Source of the DNA: Candidatus Nucleicultrix amoebiphila FS5
GTDB lineage: Bacteria > Pseudomonadota > Alphaproteobacteria > Caedimonadales > Nucleicultricaceae
Assembly (NCBI RefSeq): GCF_002117145.1
Contig: NZ_CP008743.1
Location: forward strand, 1,054,001-1,118,000
DNA length: 64,000 nucleotides
Direction: 5' to 3'
In this document: positions 1 to 6,843 of the stretch, piece after piece
Position numbering within the stretch: position 1 is the stretch's first letter
How the letters are laid out: every line of letters starts with the position of its first letter
Notes under the pieces: model-generated
The model's database searches: none
Told to the model about the DNA's origin: nothing
The model's input: only the letters and a program-made list of their open reading frames with translations
Position numbers and translations under genes: made by a program

Positions 1-194
1 TAATGATTGGCTTTCAAAGCTTGGATTATTCTAACTGAAGTGACCCCAATGGTCAACTTCGGCAAGAGCATTTCAAATAATCTAGCGTAATACAACTATA
101 CTCAGATCGCGCAATAGCTTTCTCACACACGGTAGAATTGTTATACCCACAAAGATTATATTACATACTGTAATTGCGTAAGTTAATCGGCAAG

Positions 195-253
195 AATGTC
201 TCCTAGAGCGTAAAGCTCTATGTTTAACTGATAAAAAACAAATAGGAGACATT
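195..253 (+). promoter_or_regulatory. Leader hairpin that sequesters the IS110 ribosome binding site
   Basis: Positions 195-205 and 243-253 form a perfect 11-bp inverted repeat (AATGTCTCCTA / TAGGAGACATT). The right arm contains the GGAG ribosome binding site of the transposase that starts at 256. A nested 6-bp hairpin (TAGAGC/GCTCTA) lies between the arms. In a transcript entering from outside, the left arm would mask the binding site, a known way for transposons to limit their expression. IS110-family elements also encode their bridge RNA in non-coding ends, so this leader could be part of one; I cannot show that. I see no gene in 1-194. Confidence 0.5.
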
Positions 254-255
254 CC

Positions 256-354
256 ATGAAATACTATGCAGGATTGGACGTATCAATGAAAGAGACATTT
301 ATATGTGTACTGAGAGAGGACGGACAAAAAGCGTACGAAAGTAGCACATATTAA
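256..354 (+). pseudogene. IS110-family transposase, N-terminal remnant
   Basis: The 32-residue reading frame begins MKYYAGLDVSMKET, the typical start of IS110/IS1111 DEDD transposases; the Asp in LDVS is the first catalytic acidic residue of the RuvC-like domain. It stops after EDGQKAYESSTY, where an intact enzyme would continue for about 300 more residues. The ribosome binding site AGGAG lies 7 nt upstream, so the start is well supported. The reading frame ends just before the first copy of the ~140-bp direct repeat, which suggests another insertion or deletion removed the rest. It is not functional. Confidence 0.7.
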
Positions 355-370
355 TCAGGCAATAAAACGG

Positions 371-508
371 TGTCAATAACACATCAAAGTGACCGAGTTA
401 GTTAGCACGTTAATTGGCCGAATTTTATCCTTAATCTTTGTATGGAGGAACAGAGCGCTCAAAGAGAGCAACGTGTCAACGCCGAAGAGCGTAGCATGCA
501 GGGTTGCT
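371..508. repeat. Direct repeat, copy A (possible IS terminal region)
   Basis: Copy A begins TGTCAATAACACATCAAAGT and shares most of its length with copy B at 1015-1155, in the same orientation. Shared blocks include GACCGAGTTAGTTAGCACG, TTATCCTTAATCTTTG and GAGCGTAGC. The start TGTCAAT and the repeated (A)nTGACC/TTGGCC motifs resemble the ends of IS21-type elements, but no transposase of that family is present, so that assignment is a guess. Together with copy B it brackets the DUF2703 gene. Confidence 0.6.
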
Positions 509-915
509 CATCTGTCCGACGATGATGCCGACATGATCATCTGACTGGCCGCCATCAACCCGGCTTTGATGAACTGCTCCTCCGGAATTGTCTCGTAAGT
601 ACGCCCGCCGACTTCAAGTGTTCGGCAATCCGAGTCACCGCACACGGAGCAGCAGCGGCTCATACCAACGTCGGCGCCGAGCCACTCCTCAATGGATTTG
701 CCCGCGATCCACACGCGGTTGGACTCCGAGGTATTGGCTTTGAACGCAGCTTCATCGATTTCCTGCGTTTCGAGTACGGGCTCGATTTCTAGCGGTCGCA
801 GCGCGGCCGCTAATTTGGCCACCGCTGCTTCGAGTTCACGACCGGTGTCCCCGCAACGTGTGCAAGTCTCGCCGCCCTTAATGAGGCGCTTCCACAAAAT
901 CTGCATCTGTTTCAT
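508..915 (-). CDS. DUF2703 family cysteine-rich protein, metal-resistance associated
   Basis: This is a 135-residue soluble protein. It has the features I associate with DUF2703: an N-terminal MQILWKRLI strand, a CTRCGDTG pair of cysteines near residue 20, a central SNRVWIAGKSIEEWLGADVG block, and a CCSVCGDSDCRT cysteine cluster near residues 88-98 followed by GGRTYETIPEE. Members of the family are often found in mercury and arsenic loci; their biochemical role is not established, and metal binding by the cysteines is inference. AGGAG stands 6 nt before the ATG. The gene is visibly richer in G+C than its neighbours and lies between two direct repeats, which points to recent transfer from another genome. 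No partner gene is directly attached. Confidence 0.8.
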   Translation of the reverse strand: MKQMQILWKRLIKGGETCTRCGDTGRELEAAVAKLAAALRPLEIEPVLETQEIDEAAFKANTSESNRVWIAGKSIEEWLGADVGMSRCCSVCGDSDCRTLEVGGRTYETIPEEQFIKAGLMAASQMIMSASSSDR

Positions 916-1014
916 CTCACTCTCCTGGAAATTCTTGATGGATAACCACTATCATGATAAATCTTTTTTGAATGACTTTGCAAGAGCAGTCGCCACAAGA
1001 TGCAGAACAGCTCC

Positions 1015-1155
1015 TGTCAATAGCACGTCAAAATGACCGAGTTAGTTAGCACGAGAGTTGACCGAAATTTATCCTTAATCTTTGCGTGGTGGAACAGAAC
1101 GCAATGAGAGCGCAAAGTGTCAACGACGGAGAGCGTAGCGTGCGTTGATGCTTTG
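1015..1155. repeat. Direct repeat, copy B (possible IS terminal region)
   Basis: Copy B starts TGTCAATAGCACGTCAAAAT and follows copy A closely to about 1155, with scattered substitutions and small length differences. Same orientation as copy A. The two copies flank the DUF2703 cassette. Between 1156 and 1318 I see no intact gene. Confidence 0.6.
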
Positions 1156-1318
1156 TGCTCTCGTTGCGATAATGCCCACGGCAAAGATCGGATAAATTGA
1201 TTCATTTTCTTATGCTGCCATTTGTAAATCTATCGCAGAATCTATAAGGTTTCCCAGTGCATCATAACGACCCAAACATCTATTGCCAAAGAAAAGCCCT
1301 AAATTACCATTAAAGTAA

Positions 1319-1687
1319 CGGCGGACATGTACAGAAACAGCCCAATTGATGGGAGTGGCACGTGGTACAGTCTCGAAATGGGTATCCAGCTACAAGAAGA
1401 AGGGTGAAATCGAACTTCGTAAGAAAAAGCGGGGGCGTCGGTCTGAGGACATGACCCTCCTGAAGCCCCATCAATGCGCCATTATCTTTAATATGATTCG
1501 AGACTGCTGTCCGGACCAATTAAAGCTACCCTTCATGTTATGGACGCGTGATGCCGTTGGTCTTCTTATTGAGCAGAGATTCGGGATCAAGCTGGCTATT
1601 CGTAGCGTTGGCAATTATCTGAAACGGTGGGGTTTTACCCCTCAGAAACCTCTTCGCAAAGCTTATGAGCGCCTGAATATTTTGTGA
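1319..1687 (+). pseudogene. IS630-family transposase, N-terminal helix-turn-helix fragment
   Basis: The frame holds the DNA-binding half of an IS630/Tc1-type transposase: a first helix-turn-helix with MGVARGTVSKWVSSYKKKG, a basic linker RKKKRGRRSED, and a second winged helix ending in the IS630 signature SVGNYLKRWGFTPQKP. The start is missing, since an in-frame TAA at 1316-1318 cuts off the first helix, and the whole DDE catalytic domain is absent because the frame runs out at 1687. The sequence then passes within about 60 bp into a cusA remnant. A dead fragment. Confidence 0.75.
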
Positions 1688-1744
1688 TGGTTGCAGGGTG
1701 GATGTTTCTTGTCATCACGTTTCACACAGCTGCGGGAATGATAC

Positions 1745-1921
1745 GTTATTTTAGCTGGCCTTATTCCGATCATGTTTATTCACGGCACAGGCTCAGAAGT
1801 TATGCAACGTATTGCAGCGCCAATGATTGCTGGCATGATTACAGCGCCCCTCTTATACATGATTCTTATTCCGATAATCTATCTCTTATGGCAAAAAAAT
1901 AAGCTTGCAATGACAGATTGA
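1745..1921 (+). pseudogene. 3' end of a second CusA-type efflux pump gene
   Basis: 58 codons followed by TGA match the last part of the intact cusA at 6844-9990: compare [11 protein letters not shown] and [20 protein letters not shown] here with VILASLIPIMF and [20 protein letters not shown] there. The DNA differs at many third positions, so this is a diverged paralogue, not a fresh duplication. The first ~980 codons are missing, replaced by the IS630 fragment. It shows that the island once carried two heavy-metal RND pumps. Confidence 0.8.
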
Positions 1922-1974
1922 TACGACAGTACTACAGTTCTCCAATTGCGTATATGTCAAGGGACGTCTCCTAA

Positions 1975-2367
1975 CTATAGTGCGTGCATTACTCGTAATA
2001 GCCGTTCTCTAGCCTCACTACTAATACAGTTTATTTCTGGTTTATTAACCAAATCTAACACAGCAGCTGGATCCATAAACTCCACATAAACTTGACCATC
2101 TTCCTTCATGCGAACAACGATATTACAGGGCAAAAGCAGACCAATGGATGGATCTATTTTCAGAGCCTGGTGAGCTAATTGAGGATTGCAAGCACCTAAT
2201 ATACGATAAGAAAGCATCTCTTGATCGAGTTTCTTTTTGACCGTTGCAGCTACATCGATTTCAGTTAAAACACCGAACCCTTCTTGTTTTAATGCCTGAG
2301 TGACTCGCTCAATTGCTTCGTTAAAGGAATATGAGACTTCCTTTCCAAAACCATATCTATTACTCAT
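1975..2367 (-). CDS. DUF302 domain protein
   Basis: The 130-residue protein contains an almost complete DUF302 domain: an opening YSFNEAIERVTQALKQEGFGVLTEIDV segment is the family's start (only part is quoted here as motif EGFGVLTEIDV), followed by YRILGACNPQLAHQAL and the conserved LLPCNIVV block with one cysteine, near residues 58-85. The fold is a small alpha/beta domain of unknown function that is common in sulfur, copper and mercury loci. There is no signal peptide, so it is probably cytoplasmic. It follows the Met-rich protein gene at 2401-2808 by 33 bp on the same strand, so the two may be co-transcribed. An AGAGGAG site lies just before the ATG. Confidence 0.75.
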   Translation of the reverse strand: MSNRYGFGKEVSYSFNEAIERVTQALKQEGFGVLTEIDVAATVKKKLDQEMLSYRILGACNPQLAHQALKIDPSIGLLLPCNIVVRMKEDGQVYVEFMDPAAVLDLVNKPEINCISSEARERLLRVMHAL

Positions 2368-2400
2368 TTTTTCTCCTCTTGCCCCAATATCTTTTAAAAG

Positions 2401-2808
2401 TTATTTCGCCGTGGCGCTGCTGCCCATTTGCTGTTTCATTTTCTCCAATTCCTCCTTAAATTTGTCCATGTTTTCTTGCATTTGCTGCATTTGCTCTTTC
2501 ATTTTGGGATCATTCATATGTCCCATCATTGATCCCATATGCTCATGCATTTGGTTCATCATATTTGCCATATCGTTAATCTGGCCGTGCATGTGTCCAC
2601 ACATTCCTGGGTGACCCTGGCCCATCATCGGTCCCATATGCCCAGGCATTTGGTTCATCGGATTTGATATATCTTTCATCTGACCATTTGCGTTTGACTC
2701 AACGCTATGAGAGTACTGTTCTGATTCTTTCTGACCTTCTTGTGCTAAAGATGAGGAGGAGATTGAAAATGCAGCGAGTGTAAAAAGAACTATATAACTA
2801 TTGTTCAT
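2401..2808 (-). CDS. Exported methionine/histidine-rich protein, probable metal chelator
   Basis: 135 residues. A clear signal peptide (hydrophobic core to about residue 20, cleavage after SSSLA) leads into a mature part rich in Met, His, Gln and Gly. Two imperfect repeats are visible: MNQMPGHMGPMMGQ and MNQMHEHMGSMMGH, separated by GHPGMCGHMHGQ. The C-terminal 40 residues form a charged, Met-rich helix (MKEQMQQMQENMDKF). Clusters of Met and His in an exported protein fit binding of Cu(I)/Ag(I), and the cus operon 2.4 kb away agrees, but this is inference from composition. I do not recognise a named family. A DUF302 gene follows on the same strand. Confidence 0.7.
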   Translation of the reverse strand: MNNSYIVLFTLAAFSISSSSLAQEGQKESEQYSHSVESNANGQMKDISNPMNQMPGHMGPMMGQGHPGMCGHMHGQINDMANMMNQMHEHMGSMMGHMNDPKMKEQMQQMQENMDKFKEELEKMKQQMGSSATAK

Positions 2809-2997
2809 TTGATTGACCTTTCTCTAACTCATTAATTATATCTTTAATTATATCTTTATTTCCTTAACAAAGAATAAAACGTCCTTTTCAGTAAGCATAC
2901 GTAACAAGAAAAACTTAACGCACGTTCACCGGAAAGGTACAAAACAACAGGGTCTAGAACAACCAGAATAAAATCGACTAAAGAGGAGAAGGGATTG

Positions 2998-3471
2998 ATG
3001 ACACGAGTGAACATCCTTGAAAGAAAGCAACAGATGATTGAGTTTAAGAAAAATAGGCTCATGCGGATTGAGTCCCATGTAAAACTCATGGAGCGACAAT
3101 CCAGAACACGAAGACTTATTGAACTCGGCGGACTCGTGGCTAAAGCTGGACTCGATGATTTAGAGACCAATGTTCTTTATGGAGCTCTGCTGGAAATCAA
3201 AGAAAAAGCTGATGATATAAAAATAGTGAAAGCATGGGCTCATAAAGGCGGCGCTGCCTTTGCTAAGGATAATAAGGATACATCCCCTGTGATCGTTAAG
3301 TTCACCTCAAAACCCAATGAAGAGGTAAGGGCAAAGATGCGAGAACTTGGCCTCAAATGGAACGCCATCCGAGGGGAGTGGCAGGGATGGGTGGATTTGA
3401 AGGGGTTGAAAGATCTTCTGCAAAAGGAAGAAGCGGCAATCCTTAAGATCACTGAACAAGAAGTTGTTTAG
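2998..3471 (+). CDS. traD: TraD-like conjugal transfer (relaxosome) protein
   Basis: 157 residues from the ATG at 2998; the TTG just before it is in frame but AGGAGAAGGG lies at the right distance for the ATG. Residues ~25-65 hold the Ti-plasmid-type TraD core, with RTRRLIELGGLVAKAGLDDL and GALLEIKEKADD. This protein helps the TraA relaxase nick DNA at oriT. The C-terminal part (VIVKFTSKPNEEVRAKMREL, LKWNAIRGEWQGWVD) is an extra domain of a kind that, as I recall, also follows TraD in Rickettsiales genetic elements. There is no traA or traG in the window, so it is a leftover of a conjugative element, or its partners lie to the left of the island. Confidence 0.7.
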   Translation: MTRVNILERKQQMIEFKKNRLMRIESHVKLMERQSRTRRLIELGGLVAKAGLDDLETNVLYGALLEIKEKADDIKIVKAWAHKGGAAFAKDNKDTSPVIVKFTSKPNEEVRAKMRELGLKWNAIRGEWQGWVDLKGLKDLLQKEEAAILKITEQEVV

Positions 3472-3640
3472 AAAAAAGAGAAGGCCCCCCGCAAAAGGAA
3501 GCTCTTATCTTTTAAGTTTATTAAGCAACCATGGATCTGGACACTTGGCGAATGGAAACCCCCTCTACAATCTGCATCGATATGACTACTTGTCTTAAAA
3601 TCTCTAAAGAAAAAACTTAAACCTGGACACCTACTAAAAC

Positions 3641-3925
3641 TTATCTTCTTAAGAGCTTTGAAGGATAGCCAGCCTCAGTTGTTGCTTTTGCAAGGTCAGA
3701 AAGTTTAGCTTTCTCTTTATCGTAAGTTACTTTTGCAACTTTTGTTTTCAGATCAACAGAGACTTCCTTAACGCCAGGAACAGTTTCAAGAGCTTTTCGA
3801 ACCGTAATAGGACAAAGATTGCAGGTCATATTTTGCACAGACAATTCAATAGTCGATAACTGCACTGCAAATGCTGAGACAGCTAAAAAACTACCCATAA
3901 AAAAGATCGTCAATAAATTTTTCAT
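3641..3925 (-). CDS. merP: Periplasmic mercury-binding protein MerP-like
   Basis: 94 residues with a signal peptide (cleavage near AVSAFA, residue 20) and one heavy-metal-associated (HMA) domain. The metal site MTCNLCPITVRKAL carries the CxxC pair in a ferredoxin-like fold. In mercury operons this protein binds Hg(II) in the periplasm and hands it to MerT. It is the last gene of the leftward operon, 21 bp after merT. Copper-binding HMA proteins look similar; the MerT neighbour makes MerP the better call. Confidence 0.85.
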   Translation of the reverse strand: MKNLLTIFFMGSFLAVSAFAVQLSTIELSVQNMTCNLCPITVRKALETVPGVKEVSVDLKTKVAKVTYDKEKAKLSDLAKATTEAGYPSKLLRR

Positions 3926-3946
3926 AATCTATACTCCTCGTTCGTT

Positions 3947-4294
3947 CTAAAAGAACCTTGAGCTATACCAAGGAAAGGTCAGCAATAACAAAATGATCAG
4001 ACTTATTATCCAAAACACAAGACGTTGAATGAAGAGAGTGCTTGGGTGAGCGCAAGGCTTGCCAATTTCACAAGTAGGCGGTTTTAAGTATAATTTATAA
4101 AATGAATAACCCAGAGATAAAGCTACTAATCCAATAATATAAGGACGATAGGGGGCAAGTGCTGTTAAGTGACTAGTCCAAGCACCTCCAATGCCTAGGC
4201 TGAGGACGACCAAAGGACCAATACAACATAAGGAAGCAACGATAGAAGTTCCTATAGCTCCGAATAGACTCGCCCAGATTGATTTATGATTCAT
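3947..4294 (-). CDS. merT: Mercuric transport protein MerT
   Basis: 115 residues, the normal length. Three membrane segments are visible (about 10-35, 50-68, 90-110). The first carries the vicinal cysteines SLCCIGPL, and the loop between segments 2 and 3 holds the second pair in CEIGKPC, both diagnostic for MerT. It moves Hg(II) from MerP across the inner membrane. The start overlaps the end of merR by 11 bp, so translation is probably coupled. No merA reductase gene is present in this window, so imported mercury would need another fate or a merA elsewhere. Confidence 0.88.
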   Translation of the reverse strand: MNHKSIWASLFGAIGTSIVASLCCIGPLVVLSLGIGGAWTSHLTALAPYRPYIIGLVALSLGYSFYKLYLKPPTCEIGKPCAHPSTLFIQRLVFWIISLIILLLLTFPWYSSRFF

Positions 4295-4706
4295 ATGTAA
4301 ACTCCTCTGTTTCTAAGGCATCCAAAATGGGACAATCGGTCATTGGCTTTTTGTTCAATTGACACTGTTTGACTAACGTTATGAGAGCTTGTTTTATGGT
4401 CTGCAGTTCCTGAAGTTTTTGATCAATCAAATGAATTTTAGTTTGTGCTTGGGTTTGGATCTCATGACAGGCATTTTTTGAGGTTCCCTTAATGGTCAAA
4501 AGCTCCATAATCTCATCTAAAGTGAACCCTATGTTTTTAGAGCGCATAATAAATCTCAGACGTTTCAATGCTTCTTTATCATAATACCGATAGCCATTAG
4601 CCCCACGGAAAGGCTTAGGCATAAGGCCTATTTTCTCATAGAAACGAATGGTATCGGCCTTAATCTGACATTCTTTCGCCAGTTGACTAATTCGATAGTT
4701 GCGCAT
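4284..4706 (-). CDS. merR: MerR-family metal-responsive regulator
   Basis: 140 residues from the ATG at 4706, chosen because GGAGAG lies 8 nt upstream; the frame is open further up but those codons run into the preceding gene. Residues 1-70 are the MerR winged helix (DTIRFYEKIGLMP, GYRYYDKEAL), followed by a dimerisation coiled coil. Cysteines at 80, 115 and 125 are the likely metal site. The 115-125 spacing of ten resembles ZntR/CadR proteins, whereas classical MerR has nine, and the ZntR histidine is absent, so the preferred metal (Hg, Cd, Pb or Zn) is open. It probably controls the operon in which it sits through the operator at 5128-5159. Confidence 0.85.
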   Translation of the reverse strand: MRNYRISQLAKECQIKADTIRFYEKIGLMPKPFRGANGYRYYDKEALKRLRFIMRSKNIGFTLDEIMELLTIKGTSKNACHEIQTQAQTKIHLIDQKLQELQTIKQALITLVKQCQLNKKPMTDCPILDALETEEFTYES

Positions 4707-4720
4707 GGTTTGTTCTCTCC

Positions 4721-5089
4721 TTACACATCGCAAGCACAGTCTATGGATGAGGTCTTATCTTCTTTAAAAGCTTTATAAGCTTTTAAGGCCCAGGTTTCTC
4801 CCACACAGCCCCCCATAGTTGATCCAATGGCTAAGACTTCGCCAACTTCAGCTTCCGAGGCCCCCAATTCTTTGGCTTTTAGGATATAATAAGTCAAACA
4901 AGGTTCACAGCGAGCACTTACACCCCATAAGGCCGCCATCAAAGCTTTGTACTTAGCCGGCAAAACTCCATCCTTAAAGATGACTTCTTCACGCATCTGA
5001 TGAATGAGGCCTGCCGTCCCCAATCCAACTTTGGCGAACTCTTTAAAATAGCCATAGGCAGGATCAATAGTTTTAGGATCGATCGTCAT
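4721..5089 (-). CDS. AhpD-like / carboxymuconolactone decarboxylase family protein in the mer operon
   Basis: 122 residues, all-alpha AhpD fold. The redox motif ARCEPCLTYYILKAKELGA has the CxxC of the family, near residues 61-64; the histidine usually four residues after the second Cys is a Tyr here. A second cysteine pair, CACDV, closes the protein and is unusual for the family. It is the first gene after the MerR-type operator and is followed by merR after a 14-bp gap, so it is controlled as part of the metal operon. Role is inferred: a thiol-disulfide reductase or metal-handling protein that copes with metal-oxidised thiols. GGAGG lies 5 nt before the ATG. Confidence 0.75.
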   Translation of the reverse strand: MTIDPKTIDPAYGYFKEFAKVGLGTAGLIHQMREEVIFKDGVLPAKYKALMAALWGVSARCEPCLTYYILKAKELGASEAEVGEVLAIGSTMGGCVGETWALKAYKAFKEDKTSSIDCACDV

Positions 5090-5127
5090 GGTTTCCTCCG
5101 TTTTTTTGAACGTTCCCCATCATTTTA

Positions 5128-5159
5128 AGTATACTCCTTAGAGTTTACTCCAAGGTCAA
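5128..5159 (-). promoter_or_regulatory. MerR-type promoter/operator for the AhpD-merR-merT-merP operon
   Basis: On the minus strand TTGACC (-35, 5154-5159) and TATACT (-10, 5128-5133) are separated by 20 bp, longer than the ideal 17. The spacer region carries the dyad CCTTAGAGT-TT-ACTCCAAGG (5136-5155, one mismatch). Overlong spacers with a central dyad are the hallmark of MerR-family promoters, where the activator untwists the DNA. Spacing of 20 is the ZntR type; classical MerR sites have 19. Confidence 0.85.
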
Positions 5160-5237
5160 GGGATTTTTTAACCATTAAACAATGTTTTTATGTGATAAAT
5201 TAAAAAATAAAAGGTGATCGGGGGCTTTTCAGTTAAG

Positions 5238-6494
5238 ATGAATAATAGCTTATTTAAAAGTCTAACTGCTTTTTCTATCATCGTCTTAAGTTTTTCTAGC
5301 ATAGCAAAAACTTCGAATTCTTCTTCTCCATCAATGGAAATGACCACTTCAAAGGCTAAAAAACAAAAGACACCTCTCTATTGGATTGATGCCATGGAGC
5401 CTACCATCCGGTATGATAAACCAGGAAAATCCAGGATGGGAATGGAGCTTGTTCCTGTTTACGGGGAAGAAAGCAAATCACCCCCTGTGTCTCCAGGTGA
5501 GATTCACATTGATCCCCAAATCACCAATACGCTTGGCGTAAGAACTGCAGCAGTAAAAGAATCAACACTCTTTCAAAAAATACGTGCTTATGGCTCAATT
5601 GCTGTTAAAGAAGACAATATTACGAGTGTCACGAGTCACGCGGATGGGTGGATTAAAAAACTTTATGCCAATGAACTTGGTGAGATTGTCCAAAAAGATA
5701 AGCCGCTCTTTGACTTTTATTCGCCGCGCATTGTACAAATTCAACAAGAGTATATTATTTTTTTAAAACAAGATAAGAAATCAGAAAATGTCCGATTTTT
5801 GAAAAATACCCTTAAAACTTTAGGCCTAAGCGATAGACAAATAGAAAACATTACGACGACTAAATCACGCCAAGATACGATCCCTTTTTATTCTCCGGTC
5901 ACTGGCGTGATTTCAGAATTAAACGTTCGTGAAGGGGCTCAAGTGAAAGGTGAGGATACACTTTTAAAAATCACAGATCTTTCAACGGTATGGGCAATTC
6001 TTGAAGTGTTTGGCGAGGAGGCTTTCTCTCTTAAGGCGGGACAAACGGTTGACATTCACATCCCCGATGTTTCGGAAAAAGTCTGGAGTGCATCAATAGA
6101 ATATGTTTATCCTGAAGCAAACCCTTCTATTCGTACGGTTAAAGTGCGCGTTCTCTTGCCGAACCCTGAGGGGTTTTTGAGGCCTAATATGGTTGTCAAT
6201 GCAAGGATCTTAACCTCTCCTAAAAAAGCCCTCACCATCCCAAGAGAAGCTCTTATTTATGGTACTTCCAAGAACTATGTGATTGTGTCCTTAGGGGAAG
6301 GTCGCTTTTCTCCTCGTTTCGTTACTCCGGGCATTGAAACAGAAGAAGATGTGGAAATCTTAGCAGGATTAAAGGTGGGTGAAAAAGTCGTTACGTCAGG
6401 TCAATTTCTCATCGATTCAGAATCCAATCTAAAAGCGAGCCTGCAGCGGTTAGAAACTCAAAAAGGAGACAATCATGATCACAAACATCAATAA
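5238..6494 (+). CDS. cusB: CusB, periplasmic adaptor of a copper/silver RND efflux system
   Basis: 418 residues from the ATG at 5238; an upstream in-frame GTG at 5214 is possible but the signal peptide fits the ATG start. After the signal peptide comes the CusB-type metal motif LYWIDAMEPTIRYDKPGKS with MGMELVPVY, then barrel-sandwich and hairpin segments (VTSHADGWIKKLYANELGE; PFYSPVTGVISELNVREGAQ) and the C-terminal membrane-proximal domain. The adaptor links the inner-membrane pump to an outer-membrane channel. The gene overlaps cusF by 20 bp. No cusC channel gene lies in the window. It is divergent from the mer-type operon and could share regulation through the 148-bp intergenic space. Confidence 0.88.
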   Translation: MNNSLFKSLTAFSIIVLSFSSIAKTSNSSSPSMEMTTSKAKKQKTPLYWIDAMEPTIRYDKPGKSRMGMELVPVYGEESKSPPVSPGEIHIDPQITNTLGVRTAAVKESTLFQKIRAYGSIAVKEDNITSVTSHADGWIKKLYANELGEIVQKDKPLFDFYSPRIVQIQQEYIIFLKQDKKSENVRFLKNTLKTLGLSDRQIENITTTKSRQDTIPFYSPVTGVISELNVREGAQVKGEDTLLKITDLSTVWAILEVFGEEAFSLKAGQTVDIHIPDVSEKVWSASIEYVYPEANPSIRTVKVRVLLPNPEGFLRPNMVVNARILTSPKKALTIPREALIYGTSKNYVIVSLGEGRFSPRFVTPGIETEEDVEILAGLKVGEKVVTSGQFLIDSESNLKASLQRLETQKGDNHDHKHQ

Positions 6495-6825
6495 AAGGAT
6501 GATTACCCACTTTATTCTATCCTTAAGCATAACATTCATAAGTTGGGAGGTTATGGCTGAAGGAAGCAATATGAACCCTTCTCAAGAGGTAAAGTCTAAC
6601 ACCGTTGTAGGTCACGGTACAATCGAGGGAATTGATGAGGAAAAGCATCAACTTACGATCAAACACGATCCCATAAAGGCTCTTGATTGGCCAGGAATGA
6701 CAATGGCTTTTAGTGTGTCTGAGAAAGTGGACATGAGTCAATTAAGAGCAGGCACAATCATTAATTTTCATTTAGAAAAAGATATAAACAATCAAATGCA
6801 AATTACCCACATTGAAAAGAATTAA
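6475..6825 (+). CDS. cusF: CusF-like periplasmic copper/silver chaperone
   Basis: 116 residues with a signal peptide to about residue 28. The mature part has the CusF small beta-barrel with the Cu(I)/Ag(I) ligands in KHDPIKALDWPGMTMAF: His, the capping Trp, and the MxM pair. CusF delivers metal to the CusBA pump. AAGGAG precedes the ATG inside the end of cusB, so the two are translationally coupled; cusA follows after 18 bp. Confidence 0.87.
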   Translation: MITNINKRMITHFILSLSITFISWEVMAEGSNMNPSQEVKSNTVVGHGTIEGIDEEKHQLTIKHDPIKALDWPGMTMAFSVSEKVDMSQLRAGTIINFHLEKDINNQMQITHIEKN

Positions 6826-6843
6826 TCACTTAAAGGGTTAAGG

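Noticed and set aside
692-1036. Plus-strand frame over the DUF2703 gene
   Set aside because: Antisense of a clear GC-rich gene, with no ribosome site or family match.
1210-1318. Minus-strand frame with a GLFFGNRCLGRYDALGNLID-like string, perhaps the tail of a transposase
   Set aside because: Only about 35 codons, no start or known motif; I cannot name the family, so it is not listed as a gene.
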